Below the pieces are notes generated by a model, which saw nothing but the letters and a program-made list of their open reading frames with translations, was not told the DNA's origin and did no database searches. From positions 321,252,709 to 321,316,708 of the forward strand of contig OV884056.1 of the NCBI GenBank assembly GCA_930367215.1: DNA of 64,000 nucleotides. The letters are read 5' to 3'. Both the position numbers and the translations under genes were made by a program. Every line of letters starts with the position of its first letter. Within the stretch, counting starts at the first letter, position 1. This document shows positions 52,924 to 64,000 of the stretch, in pieces. The DNA is from Pollenia angustigena (taxonomy: Eukaryota > Arthropoda > Insecta > Diptera > Polleniidae).

Positions 52924-54576
52924 CAGTGTTGCCACTTTGTGGGTAATTACCCGAATTTGGTATAATTTTTACCATAGTGGGTAGAGCGTGGGTAATTTCT
53001 CTTAGGTGTAATTCAGGTGTAATTTGAAATTCTAACTTCAGATAACCAAATAAAATCAAGATTCGATTTCAGTGATGACATTTATTTACTTTTAAATATT
53101 GCTGATAAAAAATGCACAGTCTGAACCGTAGTCTCGGTTTCTTTTTAAGAAAAGGCTTCAATCGGTAATGAATGTCGCAAGATGGACGCTTAGATTTGGA
53201 TAAAGATGATTATAATAGTGATTTAGAACCTGAAGTCTATTGAAAAAATTTATTGAAACTAAAAACTAGCCTGGGGGAATATATGTTTACAATATTCCAA
53301 CATACAATTAATTTTATTTTTATCTGGTAACTTTCAAATGCTTTAGTTTGAAGAATATTTAACACCCTTTACAGTTGTAAAACTGAATTACGAAAGGGAC
53401 AGTTGTATAAAAGCCTGCAGGAATTTTGTTTACTAAAAAAGGAATATAGGGTTTTTTAAGACCATGATTAAAATGGTAGAAAACACAAAAAAAATTAATT
53501 TTAATCGCAGATTACCATTACCAATTGAAACTGATTGAAAACAAATGGGCAAGTCCAATTTTGTATTTTCTTTTTTGAGCATTGCTGGCTGCATGTCCCG
53601 AATAAAATGAACATTGTTGATTCAAGACGTCAATTGTTGCTGGTTTATCAGCATACACCAGTGACTTCACAGCCCTACGGAAAACAATCAAGAGGTATCA
53701 CATCGCACGGCCTTTAATTCTAATTGACAGTTTATTTAATCCAATTTGGTGGCGTTGTTCAAGCATGAATCTATTCATGATTATGTGCCTGAGCAAAAAG
53801 TTAAAGCAGTATGACGGTTCGTTTAACAGCTAACCTTTCGTAAGCTAAAAAAGCACCCATTACCCAATAAAAAATTGTATCATTTTGCGAAGCACTAAAG
53901 GTACATTTAAAAAATAAGCGCACTATTATGCGCTACGCAATAAGACATACAGAAATGCAGTAAAGTAAGTGAAAGAACTCTCAACAACTTAAAAAAAAAA
54001 CAAAATAACATTTCAAGTGCTACGGCATTCTCTTACTACGAAGCAGGTTTGTAAGGGAGAATACTAAAAAATAACTGTATCAAATAATTCAGTGTGTAAA
54101 GATGATCGTTACATTCAACAATGTTTATGTGCGCTGAATAATGCGCCATATAAAATTCATGTCTTCCGTAAGCACAATGGTAAGCGAAACCCTTATGTTT
54201 CTCCCTTACAAACCTGCTTCGTTGGAAGCTCCATTTTTTATTGGGTATAAAGCAATGGCAAAGAGCATTTTGAACCTTCCCTAGATATATGCAACCAAAT
54301 GTGGAAGTTTAACTTATTATTTTAGGAGCTTGATGTATGTTTTATTAATTGTTTTTAAGTCTTTAATGTTATTTTTGTAAATTTATTTAAATTTACAATA
54401 AGAATCTTAACGGTTTGACTAATATTGATCTTCTCTCAATGAGTTTTTGTGTTTTTGCTTTTTAAATGCCTTTTTATGAAATAAAACTTAATTTTATATG
54501 AGGTGTAATTTCATTTAAATCGGGTAATTTTGCTTCATCTCAAGTGTAATTTTGAATTTTGCTGGTGGTAACACTG
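52924..54576. mobile_element. 1.65-kb hAT-type element (CAGTGTTGCCAC ends)
   Basis: The ends CAGTGTTGCCACTTTG and (inverted) CAGTGTTACCACCAGC lie between perfect 8-bp duplications TCTGCGAA (52,916-52,923 and 54,577-54,584). GGGTAATT and GGTGTAATTT motifs recur near both ends. The interior has no intact transposase; frame 53,535-53,717 lacks motifs. A second TIR element is nested inside. Confidence 0.88.
53874..54245. mobile_element. Nested TIR element with CCCAATAAAAAA ends
   Basis: CCCAATAAAAAATTG near 53,874 is matched inverted by TTTTTTATTGGG near 54,245, with TA on both sides. Inside, CGAAGCAGGTTTGTAAGGGA (54,041) is repeated inverted near 54,200-54,222, giving a second, inner stem. Confidence 0.65.
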
Positions 54577-54826
54577 TCTGCGAAGCTTTATACGTGAAGC
54601 CGTTTGTTGTAGAAACAACAATAACACAAAAGTTTTGGTAAAAAATGAAAAACCTAAAGTTTTGGTTAATTAAAGAGCTGAAGAATTATCTTTATGTTTA
54701 AAAAATATATTAAAAAAAGGAAATATAAATAAATATGAACATATTATTCTTTTCTTAATTTCTGTAAACAAAGATGAATTAAACAAAAGTAAAATATGGT
54801 GTAAGAGGAAAATAAATTATATAATA

Positions 54827-54850
54827 TGCCTCTCTCTCTCTCTCTCTCTT
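54827..54850. repeat. (CT)n microsatellite
   Basis: Eleven or so CT units in a row. Confidence 0.95.
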
Positions 54851-54903
54851 ATTCCAGGGGTAAGTATAATATAATAAATACATACATTATCATGACCCAA
54901 TAA

Positions 54904-55221
54904 AGGCCATGTCAGATAAAACTTCATCGCTTTGCGTGACGTTTCTAACTTTGACTGAAAAGTGTAACGCAAAAGGTGTATGTCACAATAAACACTTTGA
55001 CAACACTCACGCATTGTGTGTTAAAAAAAAATAAACAAAAAAAATTTCTACTAGTAGATTGTCAAAGCACGCAAAAAGATGAGAGTTGCCTAACTTTTCG
55101 CTTCGCTTTGCGTTAAAAGTTCTTTATGTGGCATGTTACGTATAAGTATGTATATTTCATCTTAAATGTCAAAGCGAATCTCTGACGCAAAGCGAAGCAA
55201 AAGTTTTATCTGACACGGCCT
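54904..55221. mobile_element. 318-bp PIF/Harbinger-like MITE
   Basis: AGGCCATGTCAGATAAAACT and its inverse AGGCCGTGTCAGATAAAACT bound the element; the repeats extend into CGCTTTGCG. TAA duplicates at 54,901 and 55,222 fit PIF/Harbinger. The minus-strand frame 54,817-55,014 crosses its edge and is not a gene. Confidence 0.85.
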
Positions 55222-55333
55222 TAAGTAGGTCTGCGCGAAACGCCTGCTGATTTTTTGCGGAGTTGTGTTTTTTACGTCCTTATACTGTAAATAAAGCAAC
55301 TAATTTTTACTATAGCGGAGCTCAGTATTAAAA

Positions 55334-55509
55334 CTCAGTTAGCCGAGAGTAACAGTAACTTAACTTTACCGTGAAAAAGTAAGACCAATCCTTTTCTTCA
55401 AAACTGAGACGTAACATCTTACTGCTAACTGTAATCATTCCAATTGCTATACATACAACAAAATGAAGCAGCTGATTTGCAACGTTACTGTTACTCCCGG
55501 CTAACTGAG
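55334..55509. mobile_element. 176-bp TIR element
   Basis: CTCAGTTAGCCGAGAGTAAC is repeated inverted with one mismatch over 26 bases. No clear target duplication. Confidence 0.75.
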
Positions 55510-56310
55510 CCTTTAGGCTTTCAAAAGTACAAGTGCAAAATATCGTAGCTCTTTGTTGAATCCAACAACAAACTACACAGAGTTTTCTTTAGGTTTCATT
55601 AAATTGAAACTATCTTTTGCATTTTCTCTTTGCTAGCCTGTTAATGAACTCCGCTTATGTATTAAAAAAAATGTAAACCAACGTTAAACACGATAGTTTG
55701 ATATTTGAAAAAAAATCAAATATGCATCTAGTTTAAAGTTCATTCCAACCAGTATATTTCTAGCTAAATACTAGTTACATTCTCTGCAGGGTGTTTTAAC
55801 GCTATTTAGATGTAAATGTGTTTTAGTGTATATTTATGATGTTTTTTTTTTCAATTAATCACCAAAAGAAGATACAACTACCACAACAACAAAATCCGGA
55901 AATAAAATCGAAAAGAGAGGTTCAGTTATGCAAAGTGGGGCAACCATGACGCCAGAGTAATAAAATACAAATACATATTAAACAATAAAAACAACAAAAA
56001 CCCTAATATCTTAGTTAATAATTATATGTTAACCTTAAGATGGTTAAAAGGTTCATTCTTTTAAACTGAAAATCGAGTAAACTAACTGAAATGAAAATAT
56101 CCACAAAAGCATTTGAAATATTAAAGTTAAATATTTTCTGTTTCAAGTCCCGGAATATAGAACAACACAAATATAAATGTAGGGTTTTAACAAATGAAAT
56201 TAGAACATGAGCTAAAGAAACTTTTAAAGTTTATTGACCACATTAAAGAAGGTTCATAAGAGGGTTAAAAAAATCAAAAAGCATAAAATTGTTTATAAAT
56301 AAATATGAAT
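55510..56310. other. Unannotated AT-rich tract
   Basis: No gene or repeat structure recognised. Confidence 0.4.
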
Positions 56311-56750
56311 TAGTCTTGGGCTTAATCGTTCATTTAGGTGACCGGTCATTAACGTTCAATTCAAAACAGTGAACGAGTTCGTTCACTTCGTTCAGTCGTT
56401 CATTTCGGGTCACTTGTCTTTTGCTTCAGCTTATCTTTTGTGTCAGTCGGTCTTTTGTGGATTTCGTTCATTCATTCACAATTGATTGAATACGGCAATG
56501 TGTTAAAAGAAACAAGTATAGCATATTTGTTAGTCTTGGGCTTAATCGTTCATTTAGGTGACCGGTCATTAACGTTCAATTCAAAACAGTGAACGAGTTC
56601 GTTCACTTCGTTCAGTCGTTCATTTCGGGTCACTTGTCTTTTGCTTCAGCTTATCTTTTGTGTCAGTCGGTCTTTTGTGGATTTCGTTCATTCATTCACA
56701 ATTGATTGAATACGGCAATGTGTTAAAAGAAACAAGTATAGCATATTTGT
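56311..56750 (+). repeat. Two identical 220-bp tandem units
   Basis: TAGTCTTGGGCTTAATCGTT ... GTGAACGAGTTCGTTCAC ... ACAAGTATAGCATATTTGT occurs at 56,311-56,530 and again at 56,531-56,750 without visible difference. TGAACGA/TCGTTCA motifs resemble those at 60,380-60,466, the 3' end of the following large unit. Confidence 0.95.
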
Positions 56751-56759
56751 TTGATGTTA

Positions 56760-57293
56760 CACTCAAAATATTATGTAGGTAAATTCAAAATAATATTAAG
56801 TTTGAAAAACTGAAATTTCATTTAAAATAAAGGAATTTTGCGGCTATTTTTTAATGTTAATTTTAAAACGGAGAAATTCTTTAAAAATTAATAAATTTTT
56901 CTGTTATTTCAATGTACAAACTACAAAAAATACATTCAAAGGTTTTTTCAATTAATTTTAACTCAATTTAAATTACATACTAAAACAGCTAAAACAGTAT
57001 TTATACCTGTCATTATTACCTACCAAATCAGCGAAAAATTTGTGTTTTTTTAATTTATGTGCACATGTTCCTATAAGTATGTAAATAATAAAATAATTTA
57101 AAATATCTTTGCAGTTAAGTATTTCAGTTTTATTTTATGCATAAAAAATAACTGAATATATATTTTTTGGAGAAACATATAGAAATAGTTAAAGAATTAG
57201 TTTAATTATAAAATAACAAATTTTATTAAGTTTTAACTCTACGGAAAATGATTTTAGTAAATTACATTCAGTTACTGTACAACTTTTTGAGTG
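56760..57293. mobile_element. 534-bp CACTCAAAA-ended element (copy at 60,485-61,018)
   Basis: CACTCAAAATATT at the left and, inverted, CACTCAAAAAGTTG at the right, with TA on both sides (56,758 and 57,294). The ends resemble the CACTGAAAA and CACAGAAAA elements elsewhere in the window. Confidence 0.65.
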
Positions 57294-57678
57294 TACCCAA
57301 AAATGGAAAACAATAAACGAAAAATTCTGAGTTGTTTTTTCGTTTACCCAACAACTGATTGAAAAGAAACAATACTATTAAAATGTTTATGTTGTACCAG
57401 TATACTATATTTGTTTCTTTTAACACATTGCCAGTGGCAATTTGCCACATTGTTTAGAAAATTTCATAGTACAATCTGGGCTGCCATATGTAGTGATTTC
57501 TCGCTAAACGTGGCGGTTTTCATACTTGTTTGGTGATCTCATATTCTAAGTGCTTAGGTAACTTTATTTAAAGAGAAATAATTACTTAAAAACTTTAACT
57601 GCCTGTTTTTCGAACTTATTATGTCATTAATCAATTTATATGATATAAAATACACAATTTTTTTTTAAATATAAAAGC

Positions 57679-57882
57679 TTGTCGCGAGATTTAAGTACTC
57701 GTATTTACTTCGTTTGAGAATTTTAGTAGTTAATATCAATCACATCAACCGTCATTTTCAGCAAGTTCAGTTATAATTAACTATCCGCTATAACTGACAA
57801 AAACATATTGTTAACTTGAAGTTAAATTGGTCGCAAGTTATTTAATTTACTTGATCTTCTACACAAGTGAATCTCGCGACAA
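57679..57882. mobile_element. 204-bp inverted-repeat element (copy near 61,404)
   Basis: TTGTCGCGAGATT is matched inverted by AATCTCGCGACAA. A wider inverted pair, TTACTTAAAAACTTTAA / TTAAAAGTTTTTAAGTAA, surrounds it (57,582-57,928), so one foldback may enclose another. Confidence 0.6.
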
Positions 57883-59689
57883 TTTATGTAACGACGTTTT
57901 AAGTTGATATTAAAAGTTTTTAAGTAACATTATTTATATTTTCTTTTCAGAGCATTTAAATAAAATATGTTTTTTTTAAATATTTGATTACTTTTAACTC
58001 GCATTCGTATTCTCCGTAAGTCATTTCAGTTGATACCCATATTGAAGATTAAGAGTCACTCAGCAAGCCCTCCCATTTGATACTCATATTGTTGGAATGC
58101 ATTTAAAATAATAAGTCCGCCATCTTGGGTGTTTTACATGTTGGATGTATAATAACTTTACACAGTTAACCATGCAATGTCATCCAAACTGAACATATGT
58201 TATAAAATGTCAGCTAAATCGGTTCGAGTAATCTGCTTTAAATTTGAGTTGCAAGATTTTACCCACAAACATACATTGCAAGTTAAATAAAAGCTATTAA
58301 AATTCATAAGTAGTTTCTTATAAACTAATATTTTTTTTATTTTACCAGTCTATTGCCTGTAATTTCTACAAAAAGAAATCTAGCAGTGCATAGTAATTAA
58401 TAGTGTAAAAGCTGTCATTTTTTAATGAAAACTGAAGGATAAAACATCTATGCTAAATAATTGTTGAAATAGTTAAAGATAACTGTTAGGTACGAACACG
58501 ACCAGCTTTCTTTTTTAAAAATTACGGGCATCATTCATATACGAATGCTTAAGTTATATCTACATTAAAATGGGCTTTCCCGAATAATTTCGTGCTCTAA
58601 AACTTGACTAAGCTTTAATTAATAAAGTTGTCGAATATTGAATTTGGTTATTTATTTTAAATTCTAATTTAAAAAATAAATGAAATAAATATGTTTACAA
58701 TTTTCTGCTCAAATAAAAAATTTGCATTTGGCGGGTTTTATATTAAGAACAACTGGCAACGCTCATGTAAAATTGTGAATAGCAGCCAGGGTTGTCGGAT
58801 TTATTTTGATCTTTTTTGACAAATTGATTGTTCAAAATCGCCAAAACCTTTTTTTTTAAAATATTTTTTATAAATCCTAAAAAATAAATGTCTATTTGCT
58901 AAAATTTGCCAAAAATGGGAAAAAGTCGCGTTGATACATATTTTATTAATTAAAATGTTTGGTGAACACAAAAAAGGTACAATAGTTTACAATAGTCTAA
59001 CTAAAGCAGCAAAACGATTTCTTGTGGTTAGTATTAAATAAATATTGGATATATATCTAAAATGCTATACACTTCACCGTTAAGGCATTCTTACTGTTTT
59101 TTTGGAAAACAATGTGTACGATTCAGTTTATTCAACATATCATATAATGTATAGCTCGTAATAATGTGCCAAGAAGTTTATACTGCACTCAATTTTGAAA
59201 GCGAGTTTTAGTGGAGTTAATTATTAAAAATAACTCTTTCAACACAGACATTAACAATTGGAATAACATGCACATAAAGAGTTCTTTAAAATGGTACGTA
59301 CCGGACGTATCCTTATAGCTATATATTTTTTCAAAAACTAATTTATATTACATGGAATACCACATTGAAATAGTAAACAAACGGTAAATTTGTATACGAG
59401 TCTCAAAACAAATTCATGGCTTATACTATGCTCACACTTGGGTTCTTTAACTCTGCTTAACGTTTTTTTTTTTTTTTTTTTTTTTTCTTAAATAATTCAT
59501 AAATTTTTACAATTTTATCATTTATATGTTTAAAATAATCTTCTGATAACTTTATAAAGTATTTTTTATCCATTTTTAATACTTAAAAGAAATATTAATT
59601 TGTTTGTTGGGTTTTTTTCTTAATAATCTGTCATCTTAATCATCTCTAATGTAATAACATTTAGCTTAAACGCGTTTTAAAACCCATTA

Positions 59690-59944
59690 GTCCCAATTTA
59701 CACTAGGGACATTTCTTGCTGTACAGACGAAGTTTAATGGCGAGGGGTCGAAAAGGTAGAGTGTTTAGTACATGACTATCTGTACTGGACATTTTTTTCA
59801 TTTCTCTTTCTTACTTTTTGTAGTTTACATACAAGTATTAATTTCCGTCTGACTTCTAATGTTTCATATGTAAACGCTTCAGGTAAAATAAAAAGAAAAT
59901 TCAAAAAATATCCGGCAAGAAATGTCCCTAGTGTAAATTGGGAC
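59690..59944. mobile_element. 255-bp MITE with GTCCCAATTTACACTAGGGA ends (copy at 63,413)
   Basis: GTCCCAATTTACACTAGGGA CATTTCTTGC is perfectly repeated inverted at the right end, with TA (or TTA/TAA) outside. The terminal 21 bases are themselves quasi-palindromic (GTCCC ... GGGAC). Confidence 0.85.
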
Positions 59945-60091
59945 TAACTGCCTATTTCACGATGTCACTCGAACGTATACGTTCGCACAAATAACATATA
60001 AATCAAAAACAAAATTAAAAAATTTGTTTTTGGTTTACATGTTATTTGTGCGAACGTAAACGTTCGATTGACATCGTGAAATAGGCAGTTA
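59945..60091. repeat. 147-bp near-perfect hairpin (copy near 63,668)
   Basis: TAACTGCCTATTTCACGATG ... GAACGTATACGTTCGCACAA is repeated inverted up to GGCAGTTA. It abuts the previous MITE and shares its TAA. The end TAACTGCCT resembles the starts near 2,272 and 57,600. Confidence 0.85.
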
Positions 60092-60467
60092 GTATTATCA
60101 AATTTACTACAAAATCGCCATATATTTTAAAATCAGCCAAAAATAAATCGCATGTCGCCAAATTGAAAATTAAGTCGCCAAGAAACTTGACAACCCTGAT
60201 CGTATTATGAAAATGTGTAAAAGAATGTGGCAATGAGTAAATGAAATAAGAATATTATACTGGCATCACATATACATCACAATAGTATTGTTGTTTCTTT
60301 TCAACCAGTTGTTTGGTAAACAAGTGACCGACTGACTAAAAAGACCCAAGTGAACCATGCAAGTGACCGATTGAACGGAATTGAACGATGCAACTGAACG
60401 GCCGTTCATCGTTCATCTGACTGACCCGTTCAATTGAACTAGTTCGTTCATGACCGACACAACTCTA

Positions 60468-63400
60468 ATATTTGTTTGATGTTACACTCAAAATATTATG
60501 TAGGTAAATTCAAAATAATATTAAGTTTGAAAAACTGAAATTTCATTTAAAATAAAGGAATTTTGCGGCTATTTTTTAATGTTAATTTTAAAACGGAGAA
60601 ATTCTTTAAAAATTAATAAATTTTTCTGTTATTTCAATGTACAAACTACAAAAAATACATTCAAAGGTTTTTTCAATTAATTTTAACTCAATTTAAATTA
60701 CATACTAAAACAGCTAAAACAGTATTTATACCTGTCATTATTACCTACCAAATCAGCGAAAAATTTGTGTTTTTTTAATTTATGTGCACATGTTCCTATA
60801 AGTATGTAAATAATAAAATAATTTAAAATATCTTTGCAGTTAAGTATTTCAGTTTTATTTTATGCATAAAAAATAACTGAACATATATTTTTTGGAGAAA
60901 CATATAGAAATAGTTAAAGAATTAGTTTAATTATAAAATAACAAATTTTATTAAGTTTTAACTCTACGGAAAATGATTTTAGTAAATTACATTCAGTTAC
61001 TGTACAACTTTTTGAGTGTACCCAAAAATGGAAAACAATAAACGAAAAATTCTGAGTTGTTTTTTCGTTTACCCAACAACTGATTGAAAAGAAACAATAC
61101 TATTAAAATGTTTATGTTGTACCAGTATACTATATTTGTTTCTTTTAACACATTGCCAGTGGCAATTTGCCACATTGTTTAGAAAATTTCATAGTACAAT
61201 CTGGGCTGCCATATGTAGTGATTTCTCGCTAAACGTGGCGGTTTTCATACTTGTTTGGTGATCTCATATTCTAAGTGCTTAGGTAACTTTATTTAAAGAG
61301 AAATAATTACTTAAAAACTTTAACTGCCTGTTTTTCGAACTTATTATGTCATTAATCAATTTATATGATATAAAATACACAATTTTTTTTTAAATATAAA
61401 AGCTTGTCGCGAGATTTAAGTACTCGTATTTACTTCGTTTGAGAATTTTAGTAGTTAATATCAATCACATCAACCGTCATTTTCAGCAAGTTCAGTTATA
61501 ATTAACTATCCGCTATAACTGACAAAAACATATTGTTAACTGGAAGTTAAATTGGTCGCAAGTTATTTAATTTACTTGATCTTCTACACAAGTGAATCTC
61601 GCGACAATTTATGTAACGACGTTTTAAGTTGATATTAAAAGTTTTTAAGTAACATTATTTATATTTTCTTTTCAGAGCATTTAAATAAAATATGTTTTTT
61701 TTAAATATTTGATTACTTTTAACTCGCATTCGTATTCTCCGTAAGTCATTTCAGTTGATACCCATATTGAAGATTAGGAGTCACTCAGCAAGCCCTCCCA
61801 TTTGATACTCATATTGTTGGAATGCATTTAAAATAATAAGTCCGCCATCTTGGGTGTTTTACATGTTGGATGTATAATAACTTTACACAGTTAACCATGC
61901 ATTGTCATCCAAACTGAACATATGTTATAAAATGTCAGCTAAATCGGTTCGAGTAATCTGCTTTAAATTTGAGTTGCAAGATTTTACCCACAAACATACA
62001 TTGCAAGTTAAATAAAAGCTATTAAAATTCATAAGTAGTTTCTTATAAACTAATATTTTTTTTATTTTACCAGTCTATTGCCTGTAATTTCTACAAAAAG
62101 AAATCTAGCAGTGCATAGTAATTAATAGTGTAAAAGCTGTCATTTTTTAATGAAAACTGAAGGATAAAACATCTATGCTAAATAATTGTTGAAATAGTTA
62201 AAGATAACTGTTAGGTACGAACACGACCAGCTTTCTTTTTTAAAAATTACGGGCATCATTCATATACGAATGCTTAAGTTATATCTACATTAAAATGGGC
62301 TTTCCCGAATAATTTCGTGCTCTAAAACTTGACTAAGCTTTAATTAATAAAGTTGTCGAATATTGAATTTGGTTATTTATTTTAAATTCTAATTTAAAAA
62401 ATAAATGAAATAAATATGTTTACAATTTTCTGCTCAAATAAAAAATTTGCATTTGGCGGGTTTTATATTAAGAACAACTGGCAACGCTCATGTAAAATTG
62501 TGAATAGCAGCCAGGGTTGTCGGATTTATTTTGATCTTTTTTGACAAATTGACTGTTCAAAATCGCCAAAACCTTTGTTTTTTAAATATTTTTTATAAAT
62601 CCTAAAAAATAAATGTCTATTTGCTAAAATTTGCCAAAAATGGGAAAAAGTCGCGTTGATACATATTTTATTAATTAAAATGTTTGGTGAACACAAAAAA
62701 GGTACAATAGTTTACAATAGTCTAACTAAAGCAGCAAAACGATTTCTTGTGGTTAGTATTAAATAAATATTGGATATATATCTAAAATGCTATACACTTC
62801 ACCACTAAGGCATTCTTACTGTTTTTTTGGAAAACAATGTGTACGATTCAGTTTATTCAACATATCATATAATGTATAGCTCGTAATAATGTGCCAAGAA
62901 GTTTATACTGCACTCAATTTTGAAAGCGAGTTTTAGTGGAGTTAATTATTAAAAATAACTCTTTCAACACAGACATTAACAATTGGAATAACATGCACAT
63001 AAAGAGTTCTTTAAAATGGTACGTACCGGACGTATCCTTATAGCTATATATTTTTTCAAAAACTAATTTATATTACATGGAATACCACATTGAAATAGTA
63101 AACAAACGGTAAATTTGTATACGAGTCTCAAAACAAATTCATGGCTTATCCTATGCTCACACTTGGGTTCTTTAACTCTGCTTAACGTTTTTTTTTTTTT
63201 TTTTTTTTTCTTAAATAATTCATAAATTTTTACAATTTTATCATTTATATGTTTAAAATAATCTTCTGATAACTTTATAAAGTATTTTTTATCCATTTTT
63301 AATACTTAAAAGAAATATTAATTTGTTTGTTGGGTTTTTTTCTTAATAATCTGTCATCTTAATCATCTCTAATGTAATAACATTTAGCTTAAACGCGTTT

Positions 63401-64000
63401 TAAAACCCATTAGTCCCAATTTACACTAGGGACATTTCTTGCTGTACAGACGAAGTTTAATGGCGAGGGGTCGAAAAGGTAGAGTGTTTAGTACATGACT
63501 ATCTGTACTGAACATTTTTTTCATTTCTCTTTCTTACTTTTTGTAGTTTACATACAAGTATTAATTTCCGTCTGACTTCTAATGTTTCATATGTAAACGC
63601 TTCAGGTAAAATAAAAAGAAAATTCAAAAAATATCCGGCAAGAAATGTCCCTAGTGTAAATTGGGACTAACTGCCTATTTCACGATGTCACTCGAACGTA
63701 TACGTTCGCACAAATAACATATAAATCAAAAACAAAATTAAAAAATTTGTTTTTGGTTTACATGTTATTTGTGCGAACGTAAACGTTCGATTGACATCGT
63801 GAAATAGGCAGTTAGTATTATCAAATTTACCACAAAATCGCCATATATTTTAAAATCAGCCAAAAATAAATCGCATGTCGCCAAATTGAAAATTAAGTCG
63901 CCAAGAAACTTGACAACCCTGATCGTATTATGAAAATGTGTAAAAGAATGTGGCAATGAGTAAATGAAATAAGAATATTATACTGGCATCACATATACAT
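60468..64000 (+). repeat. 3,725-bp tandem duplication, second copy (truncated by window)
   Basis: 3,533 bases present, nearly identical to 56,743 onward, including the same nested elements. Small differences include T-run length and scattered transitions (for example near 61,541 and 62,804). Confidence 0.95.

Larger units (their letters stand above)
58787..60198. mobile_element. hAT-like element with CAGGGTTGTC ends (copy at 62,512-63,921)
   Basis: The ends CAGGGTTGTCGG and (inverted) CAGGGTTGTCAAG are followed inward by AAATCGCCA / TGGCGA motifs. No 8-bp duplication was visible. Two palindromic elements are nested inside. A long poly(T) run lies at 59,466-59,486. No transposase was seen. 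Confidence 0.6.
56743..60467 (+). repeat. 3,725-bp tandem duplication, first copy
   Basis: The sequence from ATATTTGTTTGATGTTACAC recurs starting at 60,468, and similarity continues to the window end at an offset of 3,725 (3,723 later). Only about ten substitutions were noticed over 3.5 kb. The unit contains four nested TIR structures and no gene. Its 3' end carries GAACTAGTTCGTTCATGACC, related to the preceding 220-bp units. Confidence 0.95.

Noticed and set aside
57268..57450. 60-codon frame, repeated at 60,993-61,175
   Set aside because: The identity reflects the tandem duplication, and the frame overlaps the edge of the CACTCAAAA element.
60042..60233. 63-codon minus frame, repeated at 63,765-63,956
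   Set aside because: It crosses a hairpin element and a hAT-like terminus; no motif is present and the repetition is due to the segmental duplication.

Overview
This window looks like repeat-dense, gene-free (or nearly so) nuclear DNA of a schizophoran, probably calyptrate, fly. The evidence is strong AT-richness, fly-type dispersed repeats (ends of the form TATACCC...GGGTATA, internal CCGTCTGT runs), a Copia element with the fly-style half-tRNA initiator-Met primer site, and many TIR-bounded miniature elements. No host exon, rRNA or genuine tRNA gene could be supported. Nearly every reading frame is a transposon relic or a by-product of repeats. The species call is inference.

Layout. 1-2.25 kb: a minus-strand LINE (endonuclease and RT-start remnants) split by a decayed hAT transposase. 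2.3-16 kb: small TIR elements and copies of three related dispersed families, here called type A (153-bp tandem monomers, 3' hairpin), type B and type C. 16.36-38.16 kb: a 21.8-kb block with matching 21-bp terminal inverted repeats that sits inside one type A copy. It holds a 3.5-kb compound palindrome, a Ty3/gypsy element (PBS at 20.78 kb, gag-pol to 30.92 kb), a Copia element with both LTRs in opposite orientation (21.91-26.38 kb), an unexplained less AT-rich tract, a roughly 21-bp periodic array (34.0-34.9 kb) and another type A copy.

38.2-56 kb: nested miniature elements, many with exact target-site duplications. These include an hAT-type MITE within an hAT-type MITE, PIF/Harbinger-like MITEs with TTA/TAA duplications, TA-flanked CACTG/CACAG-ended elements, tRNA-derived SINE-like heads and a second fossil transposase. 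56.3-64 kb: two 220-bp tandem units, then a nearly identical 3,725-bp tandem duplication whose second copy runs off the window.

The genes do not form a host pathway. The functional logic is that of retrotransposons (gag, protease, RT/RNase H, integrase) and their non-autonomous passengers, all inactive by frame breaks except possibly some MITEs. The main value of the window is stratigraphic: insertion order can be read directly at several places.
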